From: Caedibacter sp.
GTDB taxonomy: Bacteria; Pseudomonadota; Gammaproteobacteria; Francisellales; Francisellaceae
Direction: 5' to 3'
Length of the DNA: 38,235 bases
Assembly (NCBI GenBank): GCA_020629575.1
Contig: JAHDDB010000001.1
Location: 14,598-52,832, forward strand
Shown piece after piece: positions 8,634-17,786 of this stretch. A model generated the notes under the pieces. That model had not been told where the DNA came from and did not search any database. It was given only the letters and a program-made list of their open reading frames with translations. The stretch's first letter is position 1, and every line of letters starts with the position of its first letter. Both the position numbers and the translations under genes were made by a program.

Positions 8634-8675
8634 AATCTTAACTCTTAACTCTTAACTCTTAACTCTTAACTCTAT
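8634..8675. repeat. Heptamer tandem array, unit AACTCTT
   Basis: Four exact copies of ACTCTTA plus degenerate copies at each end (AATCTTA at 8634, ACTCTAT at 8669). The array fills almost the whole gap between the wzm stop (8682) and the start of the four-helix-bundle gene (8628). On the coding (minus) strand each unit contains TTAA, giving stop codons in every frame. Confidence 0.95.
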
Positions 8676-8681
8676 TAAAAA

Positions 8682-9482
8682 TTATAAAACATCTGCAAAA
8701 TGCGGTCTTAGCTGCCTAAAAACAAACGCGCCCAGAATAAAAATGCATAATGTCACAACCCAAAAATATACTGTCAATACAGGATGCTGCCAAAACCATT
8801 GTTTAGAGATAAATATATCCCTATAGCCCTGAACAATATAATATAAGGGATTTGTTTTCAAAATAAATAAAACTTTTTCAGGCACAATATTTGTTGCATA
8901 TAATATCGGTGTTCCCCAAAAAAGAATCTGACAAATCACACTGACAATTTGTGTCACATCTTTTAAGAAAACTTGCATTGCCGCTGTTAACCAACCAAGT
9001 CCTAATAATAAAATCCACAATGCAAAAACATAATAAATCAACTGTAAATAATATAAGTCTGGATAAAAGCCATAAACAGCAAATAACGCAATGGTGAATA
9101 CTATAAAAAATAAATGAATATAGCACGACGAGATAATTTTAATAATCGGCAATAATCTAACTGAAAACACAATCTTCTTGACAAGATAACTATACTCTAT
9201 AACCACATTAGTACATTTACCCCACGCATCTGCAAAAAAGAAGTAAGGGATAAGACCTGCAACAAGCCAGCAGATAAATGGCACGTTTTCAACCGGTTGC
9301 GACTTAAAACCCACGCTAAATACAAACCAATACAGGCAAATCATAATGGTTGGCTGAATAAACGCCCATAAAATCCCTAAAGCAGACCCCAAATACTGCT
9401 GCTTAAAGTCATTTTTAGCTAAAGATTTAAGCATTTTCCGTTGACGGAAAATATCCTTTAGAAATAGAATCAAACTACGCAT
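8682..9482 (-). CDS. wzm: ABC-2 type polysaccharide export permease Wzm
   Basis: About 266 residues, the usual length for Wzm. The N-terminal cytoplasmic segment RKMLKSLAKNDFKQQYLGS leads into about six membrane segments (for example LGILWAFIQPTIMICLYWFVF and the helix near FWVVTLCIFILGAFVF). It forms the membrane channel of the glycan exporter with Wzt. The ATG at 9480-9482 overlaps the end of rfbB by 8 bases and has AGAGGA three bases upstream. An in-frame upstream ATG at 9533 would add 17 basic residues lying within rfbB and is less likely. The partner wzt is displaced by the four-helix-bundle cassette immediately downstream. Confidence 0.92.
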   Translation of the reverse strand: MRSLILFLKDIFRQRKMLKSLAKNDFKQQYLGSALGILWAFIQPTIMICLYWFVFSVGFKSQPVENVPFICWLVAGLIPYFFFADAWGKCTNVVIEYSYLVKKIVFSVRLLPIIKIISSCYIHLFFIVFTIALFAVYGFYPDLYYLQLIYYVFALWILLLGLGWLTAAMQVFLKDVTQIVSVICQILFWGTPILYATNIVPEKVLFILKTNPLYYIVQGYRDIFISKQWFWQHPVLTVYFWVVTLCIFILGAFVFRQLRPHFADVL

Positions 9483-10491
9483 AAGTCCTCTGTTGCAAAT
9501 AAAACTCAATCGTCTGCTTAAACATTTTCTCAAAGTCTTGCGATGGCTTCCAACCTAATTCATTTTGAATTTTGCTATTATCAATCGCATAACGCCAATC
9601 ATGCCCTTTGCGATCTTCGACAAATTTAATTAGCTTTTGGTGTGGGGCATTATCTGGACGATAATCATCCATCAACTGGCAAATAGTTTTAACCAAGGTT
9701 AAATTATCCACCTCATTCTTGCCACCAATATTATAGACTTCTCCTACTTGAGCTTTTTCAAGAATACACTGGATTGCATCACAATGATCCGCAACATATA
9801 GCCAGTCACGAATATTACTGCCATCCCCATAAACGGGAATTGCTTGCTGCTCAATACAACTGTTGATAACAACAGGGATAAGCTTCTCGGGATGCTGATA
9901 TGATCCATAGTTATTAGAGCAATTTGAGATTGTTACTGGCAATTTATAGGTATGATAGTAGCAACGCACAATATGATCAGACCCTGCTTTTGATGCCGAG
10001 TAAGGTGAATTAGGTTTATAGGCTTTGCCTTCTGTAAATGCCGGTGCTTCTTTTGTTAAAGTACCATATACCTCATCTGTAGACACATGATGAAAACGAC
10101 ACTGAGTCTCATCAAGCCCCTTTTCATCCAGCCAAAATTTCTTTGCCTGCTCTAGTAAATTAAAGGTCCCCATCACATTCGTCTCGAAGAACACTTTAGG
10201 ATCCGCTATTGAGTTATCAACATGCGACTCTGCGGCAAAGTGTACAATAGTATCAACGTTATGTGCTCTTAGCGCTTTCGCAACCTGAGTCTCATCACAA
10301 ATATCACCTTCAATAAAAAGATGCTTTTCAGCATTTGGTAAACCATCAAGATTTTTGAGATTACCCGCATAAGTTAATTTATCGTATGATATGATTTTTT
10401 GATGCTTGTTACTGGTTAATAACATACGTACAAAATTGCTGCCAATAAACCCGGCAGCACCCGTTACTAGGACTACTTTAGCTTGAAACAT
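9475..10491 (-). CDS. rfbB: dTDP-glucose 4,6-dehydratase
   Basis: A 338-residue extended short-chain dehydrogenase that converts dTDP-glucose to dTDP-4-keto-6-deoxyglucose, the second step of dTDP-L-rhamnose synthesis. NAD-binding VTGAAGFIGSNFV is at residues 9-21. The catalytic STDEVYG (Asp-Glu pair) and YSASKAGSDH (Tyr-Lys) are present, as is the substrate loop NCSNNYGSYQHPEKLIP. AAAGGTGA about eight bases upstream supports the ATG at 10491. The stop codon lies within the wzm start region. Confidence 0.97.
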   Translation of the reverse strand: MFQAKVVLVTGAAGFIGSNFVRMLLTSNKHQKIISYDKLTYAGNLKNLDGLPNAEKHLFIEGDICDETQVAKALRAHNVDTIVHFAAESHVDNSIADPKVFFETNVMGTFNLLEQAKKFWLDEKGLDETQCRFHHVSTDEVYGTLTKEAPAFTEGKAYKPNSPYSASKAGSDHIVRCYYHTYKLPVTISNCSNNYGSYQHPEKLIPVVINSCIEQQAIPVYGDGSNIRDWLYVADHCDAIQCILEKAQVGEVYNIGGKNEVDNLTLVKTICQLMDDYRPDNAPHQKLIKFVEDRKGHDWRYAIDNSKIQNELGWKPSQDFEKMFKQTIEFYLQQRTYA

Positions 10492-10517
10492 TTCTATATC
10501 ACCTTTCTAAAATTTAA

Positions 10518-11369
10518 CTACTCTGACTCTACAGTTTCTTGAATATAATCAAGCCAAGAATGCTGTTGGATACCATAATCCTTAATAATTTTACTCACAT
10601 TTAAACCTGAATTTTGCGGTCTTTTGGCTTTCAAAGGATAATCCTTAGTCTCAATAGCATCAACTGCCAAAACCCTTTTGCCATCAACAAAAGGTAAAAC
10701 TCCACAAGCCAACTGCTGCCAAGTTGTTAATGGGAAACCGCAATAATGATACACTCCCCAACATTGCTTTTGACTCTGCACAACATCTAATATCACACGC
10801 GCAATATCGCGAGCAGCTGTCGGGGCTCCATATTGATCAGCAATAACTGCTAGCTCTTCCTTTTCTTTTGATAAACGAGCGATAGTTTTAACAAAGTTAT
10901 GACCATGACGCCCAAAGACCCAGCTTACACGAATAATGAGGTGCTTTTCTAATTTTTGAACCTGTTGCTCACCTTTTAACTTAGACAACCCATAAACGCC
11001 ACTTGGATTAGTCACATCTAGCTCGTTATAAAGTGTTGTTTTTTGCCCATCAAACACATAATCCGTTGATATATGCAATAACGGGATATCATAGTACTGA
11101 CACATTTGCGCGATCACGCCTACTGCCTGATGATTAACAAGATCAGCTAATTCAGGCTCATCTTCAGCTTTATCTACTTGGGTATAAGCAGCCGCATTGA
11201 TCACAAAATCATAGTTATGATGTTTAGCAAAAAAGCGATTTATACCCTCAAGATCAGTTAAGTCCAGCTCATCACGAGCTGTTGCATCGAAAGAAATATT
11301 GCGCATTTTGCATGCTTGAACTAACTCATAGCCAACCTGACCATTCTTACCAATGATTAAGATATGCAT
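10518..11369 (-). CDS. rfbD: dTDP-4-dehydrorhamnose reductase
   Basis: A 283-residue NADPH-dependent reductase performing the last step of dTDP-L-rhamnose synthesis. GKNGQVGYEL near the N-terminus is the nucleotide-binding loop, INAAAYTQVDKAE and STDYVFDG are typical of RfbD/RmlD, and YGLSKLKGEQQV holds the catalytic Tyr and Lys. The start lies 3 bases after the rfbC stop, with GGAG inside rfbC as ribosome site, so it is part of the rfbACDB operon. Confidence 0.96.
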   Translation of the reverse strand: MHILIIGKNGQVGYELVQACKMRNISFDATARDELDLTDLEGINRFFAKHHNYDFVINAAAYTQVDKAEDEPELADLVNHQAVGVIAQMCQYYDIPLLHISTDYVFDGQKTTLYNELDVTNPSGVYGLSKLKGEQQVQKLEKHLIIRVSWVFGRHGHNFVKTIARLSKEKEELAVIADQYGAPTAARDIARVILDVVQSQKQCWGVYHYCGFPLTTWQQLACGVLPFVDGKRVLAVDAIETKDYPLKAKRPQNSGLNVSKIIKDYGIQQHSWLDYIQETVESE

Positions 11370-11372
11370 AAA

Positions 11373-11948
11373 TCAACTCCAATCCTGATAGTTTGGCAAT
11401 AATCCTCGCGTCAACAACTCATCAAGAGTCAACGCCTCTTGATCCTTTTGTGATAACGACAAAGTCATACCTGAAACCGGCCATTCAATTTCAAGCTTTG
11501 GATCATCCCATTTCAATGCCAGCTCAGACTGTGGGTAATAATAATCCGTGCATTTATAAAAAAAGTCAGCTGTTTCACTTAACACAACAAAGCCATGGGC
11601 AAAGCTAGGTGGCACCCAAAACTGCCGTTTGTTTTCTTCATTTAACTCAACCGCTACAGACTGACCGAAAGTTGGTGAGCCAACTCGTATATCAACGGCA
11701 ACATCAAAAACAGCTCCTCTTAAGACACTTACCAGCTTACCTTGCGTGTGTTCTCGTTGATGATGAAGTCCGCGTAACACACCTTTGGTTGAGCGTGACA
11801 GATTATCCTGTACAAATTGATAATCCACTTCTAGCATCTCTTGATAACGATCCTGAGAAAAGCTTTCATAAAAAAAGCCGCGATGATCACCATAAACCTT
11901 AGGTTCAATAATTTTAACCTCTGGAATAGCCGTTGCAATAATCTTCAT
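11373..11948 (-). CDS. rfbC: dTDP-4-dehydrorhamnose 3,5-epimerase
   Basis: A 191-residue cupin-fold epimerase acting between RfbB and RfbD. The family's core is complete: FVQDNLSRSTKGVLRGLHHQ with the catalytic histidine, HTQGKLVSVLRGAVFDVAVD, and FAHGFVVLSETADFFYKCTD followed by a tyrosine pair. It lies 3 bases after rfbA and 3 bases before rfbD. No obvious ribosome site precedes the ATG, so coupling to rfbA is likely. Confidence 0.97.
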   Translation of the reverse strand: MKIIATAIPEVKIIEPKVYGDHRGFFYESFSQDRYQEMLEVDYQFVQDNLSRSTKGVLRGLHHQREHTQGKLVSVLRGAVFDVAVDIRVGSPTFGQSVAVELNEENKRQFWVPPSFAHGFVVLSETADFFYKCTDYYYPQSELALKWDDPKLEIEWPVSGMTLSLSQKDQEALTLDELLTRGLLPNYQDWS

Positions 11949-11951
11949 AAA

Positions 11952-12824
11952 TTAATTCACTAACTCTTTTAAATATTTACCGTAATGCGTCTTTGATAAT
12001 GGTTTTGCTATTTTTAATACCTGAGCTTTATCAATCCAGCCATTATGGTAGGCAATTTCTTCAGGGCAGCCTATTTTCAAGCCTTGCCTACGCTCAATGG
12101 TAGAGACGAATCTTGAGGCTTCCATCATGCTTTCATGCGTACCAGTATCAAGCCAAGCATAACCTCGCCCCATGGTCTGTACATTAAGCTTTTTCCGCTC
12201 GAGATAAAGGTGATTTAAAGAGGATATCTCAAGTTCACCTCTATCCGATGGCTTTACCTCTTTAGCAAGCTTGCAAACATCTGAATCATAAAAATAAATA
12301 CCCGTTACGGCATAATTTGACTTTGGCTTTTTAGGCTTCTCTTCAACGGAAAGCACCTGCTTGTTTTCATCAAACTCCACAACACCATAACGCTCAGGAT
12401 CCGACACCCAGTAGGCAAACACCTGTGCGTCTCCATTGTTTTCAACATCACTTTTTGCATCAATTAACAACTTTGGCAAGCCATGTCCAAAGTAAATATT
12501 GTCCCCCAGAACCAAACAAGCTGAATCTCCTGCCAGAAAATCCTCGGCCAAAATAAAAGCTTGCGCTAAACCATCTGGCGAGTGTTGTACAATATATTCA
12601 AAACGCACACCCCATTGACTACCATCTTGTAAAAGTCGTTGAAATGCTGGCTGATCATGCTCTGTTGTAATAACCGCAATTTCTTTGATCCCTGCCAACA
12701 TCAGTACGGATAATGGATAATAAATCATCGGTTTATCATACACGGGAATCAACTGTTTACTCACACCTAAAGTTGCTGGATAAAGTCGTGTACCACTACC
12801 ACCGGCTAGAATAATACCTTTCAT
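11952..12824 (-). CDS. rfbA: Glucose-1-phosphate thymidylyltransferase
   Basis: A 290-residue nucleotidyltransferase that makes dTDP-glucose from dTTP and glucose-1-phosphate, the first step towards dTDP-L-rhamnose. The signature GGSGTRLYPATLGVSKQLIP is at residues 7-26; CLVLGDNIYFGHGL holds the metal-binding Asp, and KPKKPKSNYAVTGIYFYD is typical. It is the first gene of the polysaccharide operon, and its leader of about 75 bases follows a good promoter at 12905-12933. Confidence 0.97.
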   Translation of the reverse strand: MKGIILAGGSGTRLYPATLGVSKQLIPVYDKPMIYYPLSVLMLAGIKEIAVITTEHDQPAFQRLLQDGSQWGVRFEYIVQHSPDGLAQAFILAEDFLAGDSACLVLGDNIYFGHGLPKLLIDAKSDVENNGDAQVFAYWVSDPERYGVVEFDENKQVLSVEEKPKKPKSNYAVTGIYFYDSDVCKLAKEVKPSDRGELEISSLNHLYLERKKLNVQTMGRGYAWLDTGTHESMMEASRFVSTIERRQGLKIGCPEEIAYHNGWIDKAQVLKIAKPLSKTHYGKYLKELVN

Positions 12825-12904
12825 AAGTCTAATTTTCAGTCCTATCTTCTACGAATATAAAATAACCACCAATTAACAGTGGGCAGCCGCAATTTAAGCT
12901 CAAG

Positions 12905-12933
12905 ATCATATACTTTTTGCTATTCCATCACAA
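12905..12933 (-). promoter_or_regulatory. Sigma70-like promoter of the rfb/polysaccharide operon
   Basis: On the minus strand TTGTGA (12928-12933) and TATGAT (12905-12910) are separated by exactly 17 bases. That is four and five of six consensus positions, with transcription expected near 12898, about 75 bases before rfbA. I saw no JUMPstart/ops element in the leader. Confidence 0.6.
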
Positions 12934-13001
12934 GCATATCAGAGATTTTTTTACCATTTTAACACAGAGCAAAGAGCCTCTTGATTACATATCAAACATT
13001 T

Positions 13002-13057
13002 AACTCATAACTCATAACTCATAACTCATAACTCATAACTCATAACTCATAACTCAA
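13002..13057. repeat. Heptamer tandem array, unit AACTCAT
   Basis: Seven perfect copies of AACTCAT from 13002 and an eighth ending in a mismatch at 13057. The HEPN gene's stop codon (13047-13049) and its last two residues are encoded by the array. It lies between the HEPN gene and the promoter of the rfb operon. On the minus strand the unit reads ATGAGTT, which offers an ATGA start/stop overlap in each copy. Confidence 0.96.
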
Positions 13058-13529
13058 GATTAAACTTTGTTCTGCAAAACTCACACACTCTTATATAAAT
13101 TTCTGCAAGCATATCACTTTTGTGATAAATAAGATTAATGCTATCGACAACTTCAGCAATATTAAATGAATATTCATGCGCTATTTCATTCCTAGCTTCT
13201 CTTAGATTAAGCCATTGATTTTTATCAAGCACCTCAAGCTCTTCAAGACGATTTAGAATATCTATGAAAGTTTTTCTCTTTACATCTTCCCCTGCTAATA
13301 ACAAAATAGCGGGAAAAATTTTGCCCCCCATCGTATCCTGAAGCTTTAAGAACCTATATATCAATCCATCAATAAAACTCAAACTGACATCATCTAATGA
13401 TTGATAGGCTTCAATACTAAGCGGCATATGCTCTGCCAAGTATTTTTTAGATGTCTCAATTTTTTTAATATGCTTATTGCATTCATATATTTTTTCTTGA
13501 AATGTATTCAACACACTGTCACCACTCAT
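13047..13529 (-). CDS. HEPN-domain protein, probable HepT-like toxin of an MNT-HEPN system
   Basis: A 160-residue helical protein. Near residue 115 the sequence LREARNEIAHEY contains RX4HXY, the catalytic and modified motif of HepT ribonuclease toxins. In the characterised MntA-HepT pair the partner nucleotidyltransferase adds AMP to that Tyr to silence the toxin. The start overlaps the MNT gene upstream as ATGA (13526-13529), the expected antitoxin-toxin arrangement. The last codons and stop fall in the heptamer array. It is somewhat longer than minimal HepT proteins. A role as a substrate-binding partner of the nucleotidyltransferase (HI0074-like) is the alternative reading. Confidence 0.82.
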   Translation of the reverse strand: MSGDSVLNTFQEKIYECNKHIKKIETSKKYLAEHMPLSIEAYQSLDDVSLSFIDGLIYRFLKLQDTMGGKIFPAILLLAGEDVKRKTFIDILNRLEELEVLDKNQWLNLREARNEIAHEYSFNIAEVVDSINLIYHKSDMLAEIYIRVCEFCRTKFNLEL

Positions 13530-13822
13530 AGCTTAACCCCTTTAGTTGATGCTTCTTGCTCAATTAGTCTACTTTCATCCGTAGCGATGATAACATCTAT
13601 TTTCTGCTCACCTATCAAGTTTTTCACGCTAACCAAAAAATCTATTTTCTTCTCAAGCAATTGATCTCGCGATAACTCTTCGTTAGGTACGAGGTATAAA
13701 TCAATGTCACCACCTCTTTTACCATCGTCGACTCTACTACCAAAAAGATAAATACTACCAGCACCAAAAACCTCTAAAAATGAGCTTTTGATTGCCTTAA
13801 TCTCATATTCTGTCAGTCTCAC
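13526..13822 (-). CDS. MNT-type minimal nucleotidyltransferase, probable antitoxin (MntA-like)
   Basis: A 98-residue pol-beta-fold nucleotidyltransferase. IYLFGSRVDDGKRGGDIDLY carries the GSX9DXD active site at about residues 28-41, and IDVIIA supplies the third acidic residue. In MntA-HepT systems this enzyme AMPylates the toxin. Translation starts at GTG (13820-13822) with AGGAG six bases upstream. It is 28 bases downstream of a second MNT gene and overlaps the HEPN gene by 4 bases. Confidence 0.85.
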   Translation of the reverse strand: MRLTEYEIKAIKSSFLEVFGAGSIYLFGSRVDDGKRGGDIDLYLVPNEELSRDQLLEKKIDFLVSVKNLIGEQKIDVIIATDESRLIEQEASTKGVKL

Positions 13823-13850
13823 ACCGGTCTCCTGATTTTTAATTCAACAT

Positions 13851-14147
13851 TCAAAACACTCTCACTGCTGTTCGACAAATCTCAGAAGATAAAAGTTCAT
13901 CTTCTGAATGATAGGGCACTACATCCACTGCAATTTGATCAAAACCCATTTGCAAAAGCGCTGTTTTAAATTTCACTTTACACTGCCAAAATTGCTCTTT
14001 ATCCATTTCAACATCAATGGCTAAATCAATATCACCACCGCTTAAGCTATCATTAGCACGGCTACCAAACAAGTATACAGGCACTTCGCCAAAGCTTTGA
14101 GAAACGGCCTTTTTCAAAACGCTTTTCATTCGTTCAGATAATCTCAT
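13851..14147 (-). CDS. Second MNT-type minimal nucleotidyltransferase
   Basis: A 98-residue paralogue of the following MNT protein with the same start (MRLSE/MRLTE) and the same active-site spacing: VYLFGSRANDSLSGGDIDLA, third acidic residue in IAVDVVPY. It has no HEPN gene of its own beside it. It could be a remnant of a second pair, a duplicated antitoxin, or a second modifier acting on the single HEPN protein. The ATG has no strong ribosome site. It is divergent from trxB with a 171-base gap. Confidence 0.8.
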   Translation of the reverse strand: MRLSERMKSVLKKAVSQSFGEVPVYLFGSRANDSLSGGDIDLAIDVEMDKEQFWQCKVKFKTALLQMGFDQIAVDVVPYHSEDELLSSEICRTAVRVF

Positions 14148-14300
14148 TGTTTAAGCACTCTTTTACCACTAATTTTATGCCAAAGCATTCTAATACAGCC
14201 CAGATATAAATGCCATCACCTTCCCTACATCAACTAATTTGAAATCGGCAATAGCTTCCAGCGCGCTTTCCGTTTACCATGTTGTCGTTTGATTATTTGA

Positions 14301-15269
<969 letters not shown>

Positions 15270-15302
15270 GTCATAATGCAGAAATAATAAGTTGAACTTC
15301 AA

Positions 15303-15357
15303 TCACCCTTCACCCGCGCAGCTTAAGCTACACGAGCAATCCCGCAAGAGGGGAGGT
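15303..15357. repeat. REP-like palindromic repeat, family B, between trxB and relA
   Basis: The sequence contains CACCCGCGCAGCTTAAGCT, then CACGAGC and CCCGCAAGAGGGGAGG. A related copy lies in the opposite orientation at 20926-20980. It occupies the gap between convergent genes and could fold into hairpins on either strand, but no T-tract follows, so I do not call it a terminator. Confidence 0.7.
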
Positions 15358-15402
15358 ACTAATTGATGCAAATTATTCTTTATTCAGTACTAAAAATTCA
15401 AA

Positions 15403-17610
15403 TTACGCAATCACACGCGTGACATTCTCAACATAAGCCGTTGAGCTCATTTTCTTAGCCAACGTATCTAAAGTTTGCATATCCGTCAAAATCAAGCTTA
15501 GTTTGATCGTTTTATGTTTATCTGAATGCGAAGGTTGTAATGCGGCAATTGTTATCTTTTCAATCGTTAAAATACTGGTAACTTCGTACACCGCCTTTTC
15601 AACATCACTACAAATCAACAGCAAATCAACCTGATAACGTCTTAAGTCCTTTTTTCCCCATTGCACATCAAGCACCCGCTCAGGTGAGCTTAAGCTTAAA
15701 CGCAAGAAGTTAGAGCACACCGCTCTATGCACAGTCACGCCTCGACCATGTGTTAAATAGCCAACAATATCGTCACCTTGCACCGGCTTGCAGCATCCTG
15801 CCATATGTGACAATAAATTATCAACACCATAAATCGTTAAATCTGTTTTGCATGCATTGTCTTTTAAACTTTGTGTGACATTAACACCCTTAATCGCCAC
15901 TTCTTCAACTGTTGGTTTTTCAATAAGCTTGTAATGCTCAACGATATAATTAACCACCTGATTAAAGCGCAGAGACCCCGTCTCAATTCCTGCATACAAT
16001 GTTTCCTCATCTGCCATATTAAAATGTGAGGCAACTTCAGCATAATCAATTGACTTTAAGCGATGTTGTTTTAATTCATCTAATAGGCGCTCGCGACCTA
16101 ATGCTGCATTTTGCTCTTTATTAAGCTGTTTAAACCAACGCGCCACACGTGCGCGAATTTTCGCTGAATGAATAAAACCACTACCTGCATTTGCCCAATC
16201 CAAACTGGGACTTGGCTCCTTGTGAGTGAGAATTTCAACCTTATCTCCTGTACTAAGCTTTGTTGTCAACGGCACAATCTTGCCATTGATTTTAGCCCCC
16301 TTAGTGCGATGCCCAATCATCGTATGCACCATATAAGCAAAATCAAGCACGGTAGATCCTAACTCCAGATCAATCACATCACCATTAGGTGTAAACACAT
16401 ACACACGATTTCCGGCAAGCTCTTTTTTAAGCTCATCGCTTTTTAACTCATCGGCAAGCTCAGTCTCCCAGTCAAGTAATGATCGCAACCAATTAACACG
16501 TGCTTCGTAACTTGGATCATGTTTAACTCCTTCTTTATAGCGCCAATGTGCCGCCACCCCCATTTCAGACTCATTATGCATTTGATGTGTCCTAATCTGA
16601 ATCTCGAGCGTCAAACGCTCAGGCCCATAGACAACCGTATGTACCGAGCGATAACCATTAGGTTTAGGTGTAGCAATATAATCAGCAAACTCACTGGCAA
16701 TGGGCTCCCACAATTGATTAACAATACTCAAAGCACGATAACATTCATCAACCGAATCAACCAATACACGCATCGCTCGAATATCATATAGCTCATCAAG
16801 ATTACGCTCTTTCTTGCGTAGTTTGCGCCATATGCTATAAATGTGCTTCACCCGACCAGATAGCTCAAAGTGAATATTTTCTTTTTTAAGCTCAGTCGCA
16901 AGCATATCCATCGCATCATGAATATAAGCCTCACGCTGCAAGCGTTTCTTTTTCAACCCTCTGGCGATTTTCTTATATTCAACAGGATATAAACAGGCAA
17001 AAGCACGATCCTCAAGCTCCCACTTTGTTTTTGACAAGCCCAAACGATTTGCCAATGGGGCATATATCTCAAGGATTTCCTTGGCGATTGTCTGCCTGTA
17101 GCTTTCCGTCCAGTTCTTAACCGCACGCATCGTGCATACTCGATCTGCTAATTTAACCAACACGATGCGCACATCTTCAACAATGGTTAATAGCATCTTA
17201 CGAAAGGTATCAATTTGTGCCTGATTCGGTTTGTCATTTTGCAATGCTCTAACTGCCGACATGGCAGTGGCACCATCAAGAATCTTCAACACTGTTTCAC
17301 CACAAGCTTCAAGTACAAGCTCAGGCGAAATTTTTTGATTATAATGAAGTTCAAATAACAATGCGGCGGCGACAGATTCTTCATCAGCCTGCAAATCAAA
17401 AAGAACTGCTGCCATTTCAACACCATAACCAAAACAAGTACCACCATGCACTGAAGGCTCATCAACCCCATATTGCGCTAAAATATCAATGGCGCCGGCA
17501 ATCGTTGCTAAGCGTTGTTTTGGATAAAAGTCTTCTAATAAAGGTAACCATTTCTGAAAATCAATCAACCCTTCATCGGTTAAGGCATATTTGTCCGTTA
17601 CTTGCACCAT
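15403..17610 (-). CDS. relA: (p)ppGpp synthetase RelA
   Basis: A 735-residue multidomain alarmone synthetase, close to the 744 residues of E. coli RelA. The N-terminal HD domain is degenerate (no HD pair in AALLFELHYN), as in RelA and unlike SpoT. The synthetase domain has LYDIRAMRVLV, FADYIATPKPNGYRSVHTVV and the EIQIRTHQMH stretch. A TGS domain follows (RVYVFTPNGDVIDLELGST), then the zinc-finger-like CCKPVQGDDIVGYLTHGRG and a C-terminal ACT domain. In this family RelA responds to uncharged tRNA on ribosomes. GGAT lies ten bases before the ATG. It is downstream of rnpB on the same strand. Confidence 0.95.
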   Translation of the reverse strand: MVQVTDKYALTDEGLIDFQKWLPLLEDFYPKQRLATIAGAIDILAQYGVDEPSVHGGTCFGYGVEMAAVLFDLQADEESVAAALLFELHYNQKISPELVLEACGETVLKILDGATAMSAVRALQNDKPNQAQIDTFRKMLLTIVEDVRIVLVKLADRVCTMRAVKNWTESYRQTIAKEILEIYAPLANRLGLSKTKWELEDRAFACLYPVEYKKIARGLKKKRLQREAYIHDAMDMLATELKKENIHFELSGRVKHIYSIWRKLRKKERNLDELYDIRAMRVLVDSVDECYRALSIVNQLWEPIASEFADYIATPKPNGYRSVHTVVYGPERLTLEIQIRTHQMHNESEMGVAAHWRYKEGVKHDPSYEARVNWLRSLLDWETELADELKSDELKKELAGNRVYVFTPNGDVIDLELGSTVLDFAYMVHTMIGHRTKGAKINGKIVPLTTKLSTGDKVEILTHKEPSPSLDWANAGSGFIHSAKIRARVARWFKQLNKEQNAALGRERLLDELKQHRLKSIDYAEVASHFNMADEETLYAGIETGSLRFNQVVNYIVEHYKLIEKPTVEEVAIKGVNVTQSLKDNACKTDLTIYGVDNLLSHMAGCCKPVQGDDIVGYLTHGRGVTVHRAVCSNFLRLSLSSPERVLDVQWGKKDLRRYQVDLLLICSDVEKAVYEVTSILTIEKITIAALQPSHSDKHKTIKLSLILTDMQTLDTLAKKMSSTAYVENVTRVIA

Positions 17611-17786
17611 TGTTATCTATCCAAAAATCATCTTAAAAAGTCTAAAGTCCACACGTGGGATTCAAGCATGCACGATCAATTAAAACTGTATTTAAGAATA
17701 ACGAAAATCAGTGAAAAACCCTAGTGAAAGTATGATAAATATCAAATATATTGCGTCAGGTAAAAAAAGCAAAAAAGGTGAAAAAT

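Noticed and set aside
8878-9126. 82-codon minus-strand frame inside wzm
   Set aside because: It lies entirely within wzm in another frame; hydrophobicity is a by-product of the membrane-protein sequence.
11393-11902. Two plus-strand frames (71 and 97 codons) opposite rfbC
   Set aside because: Antisense shadows of a strongly conserved enzyme gene.
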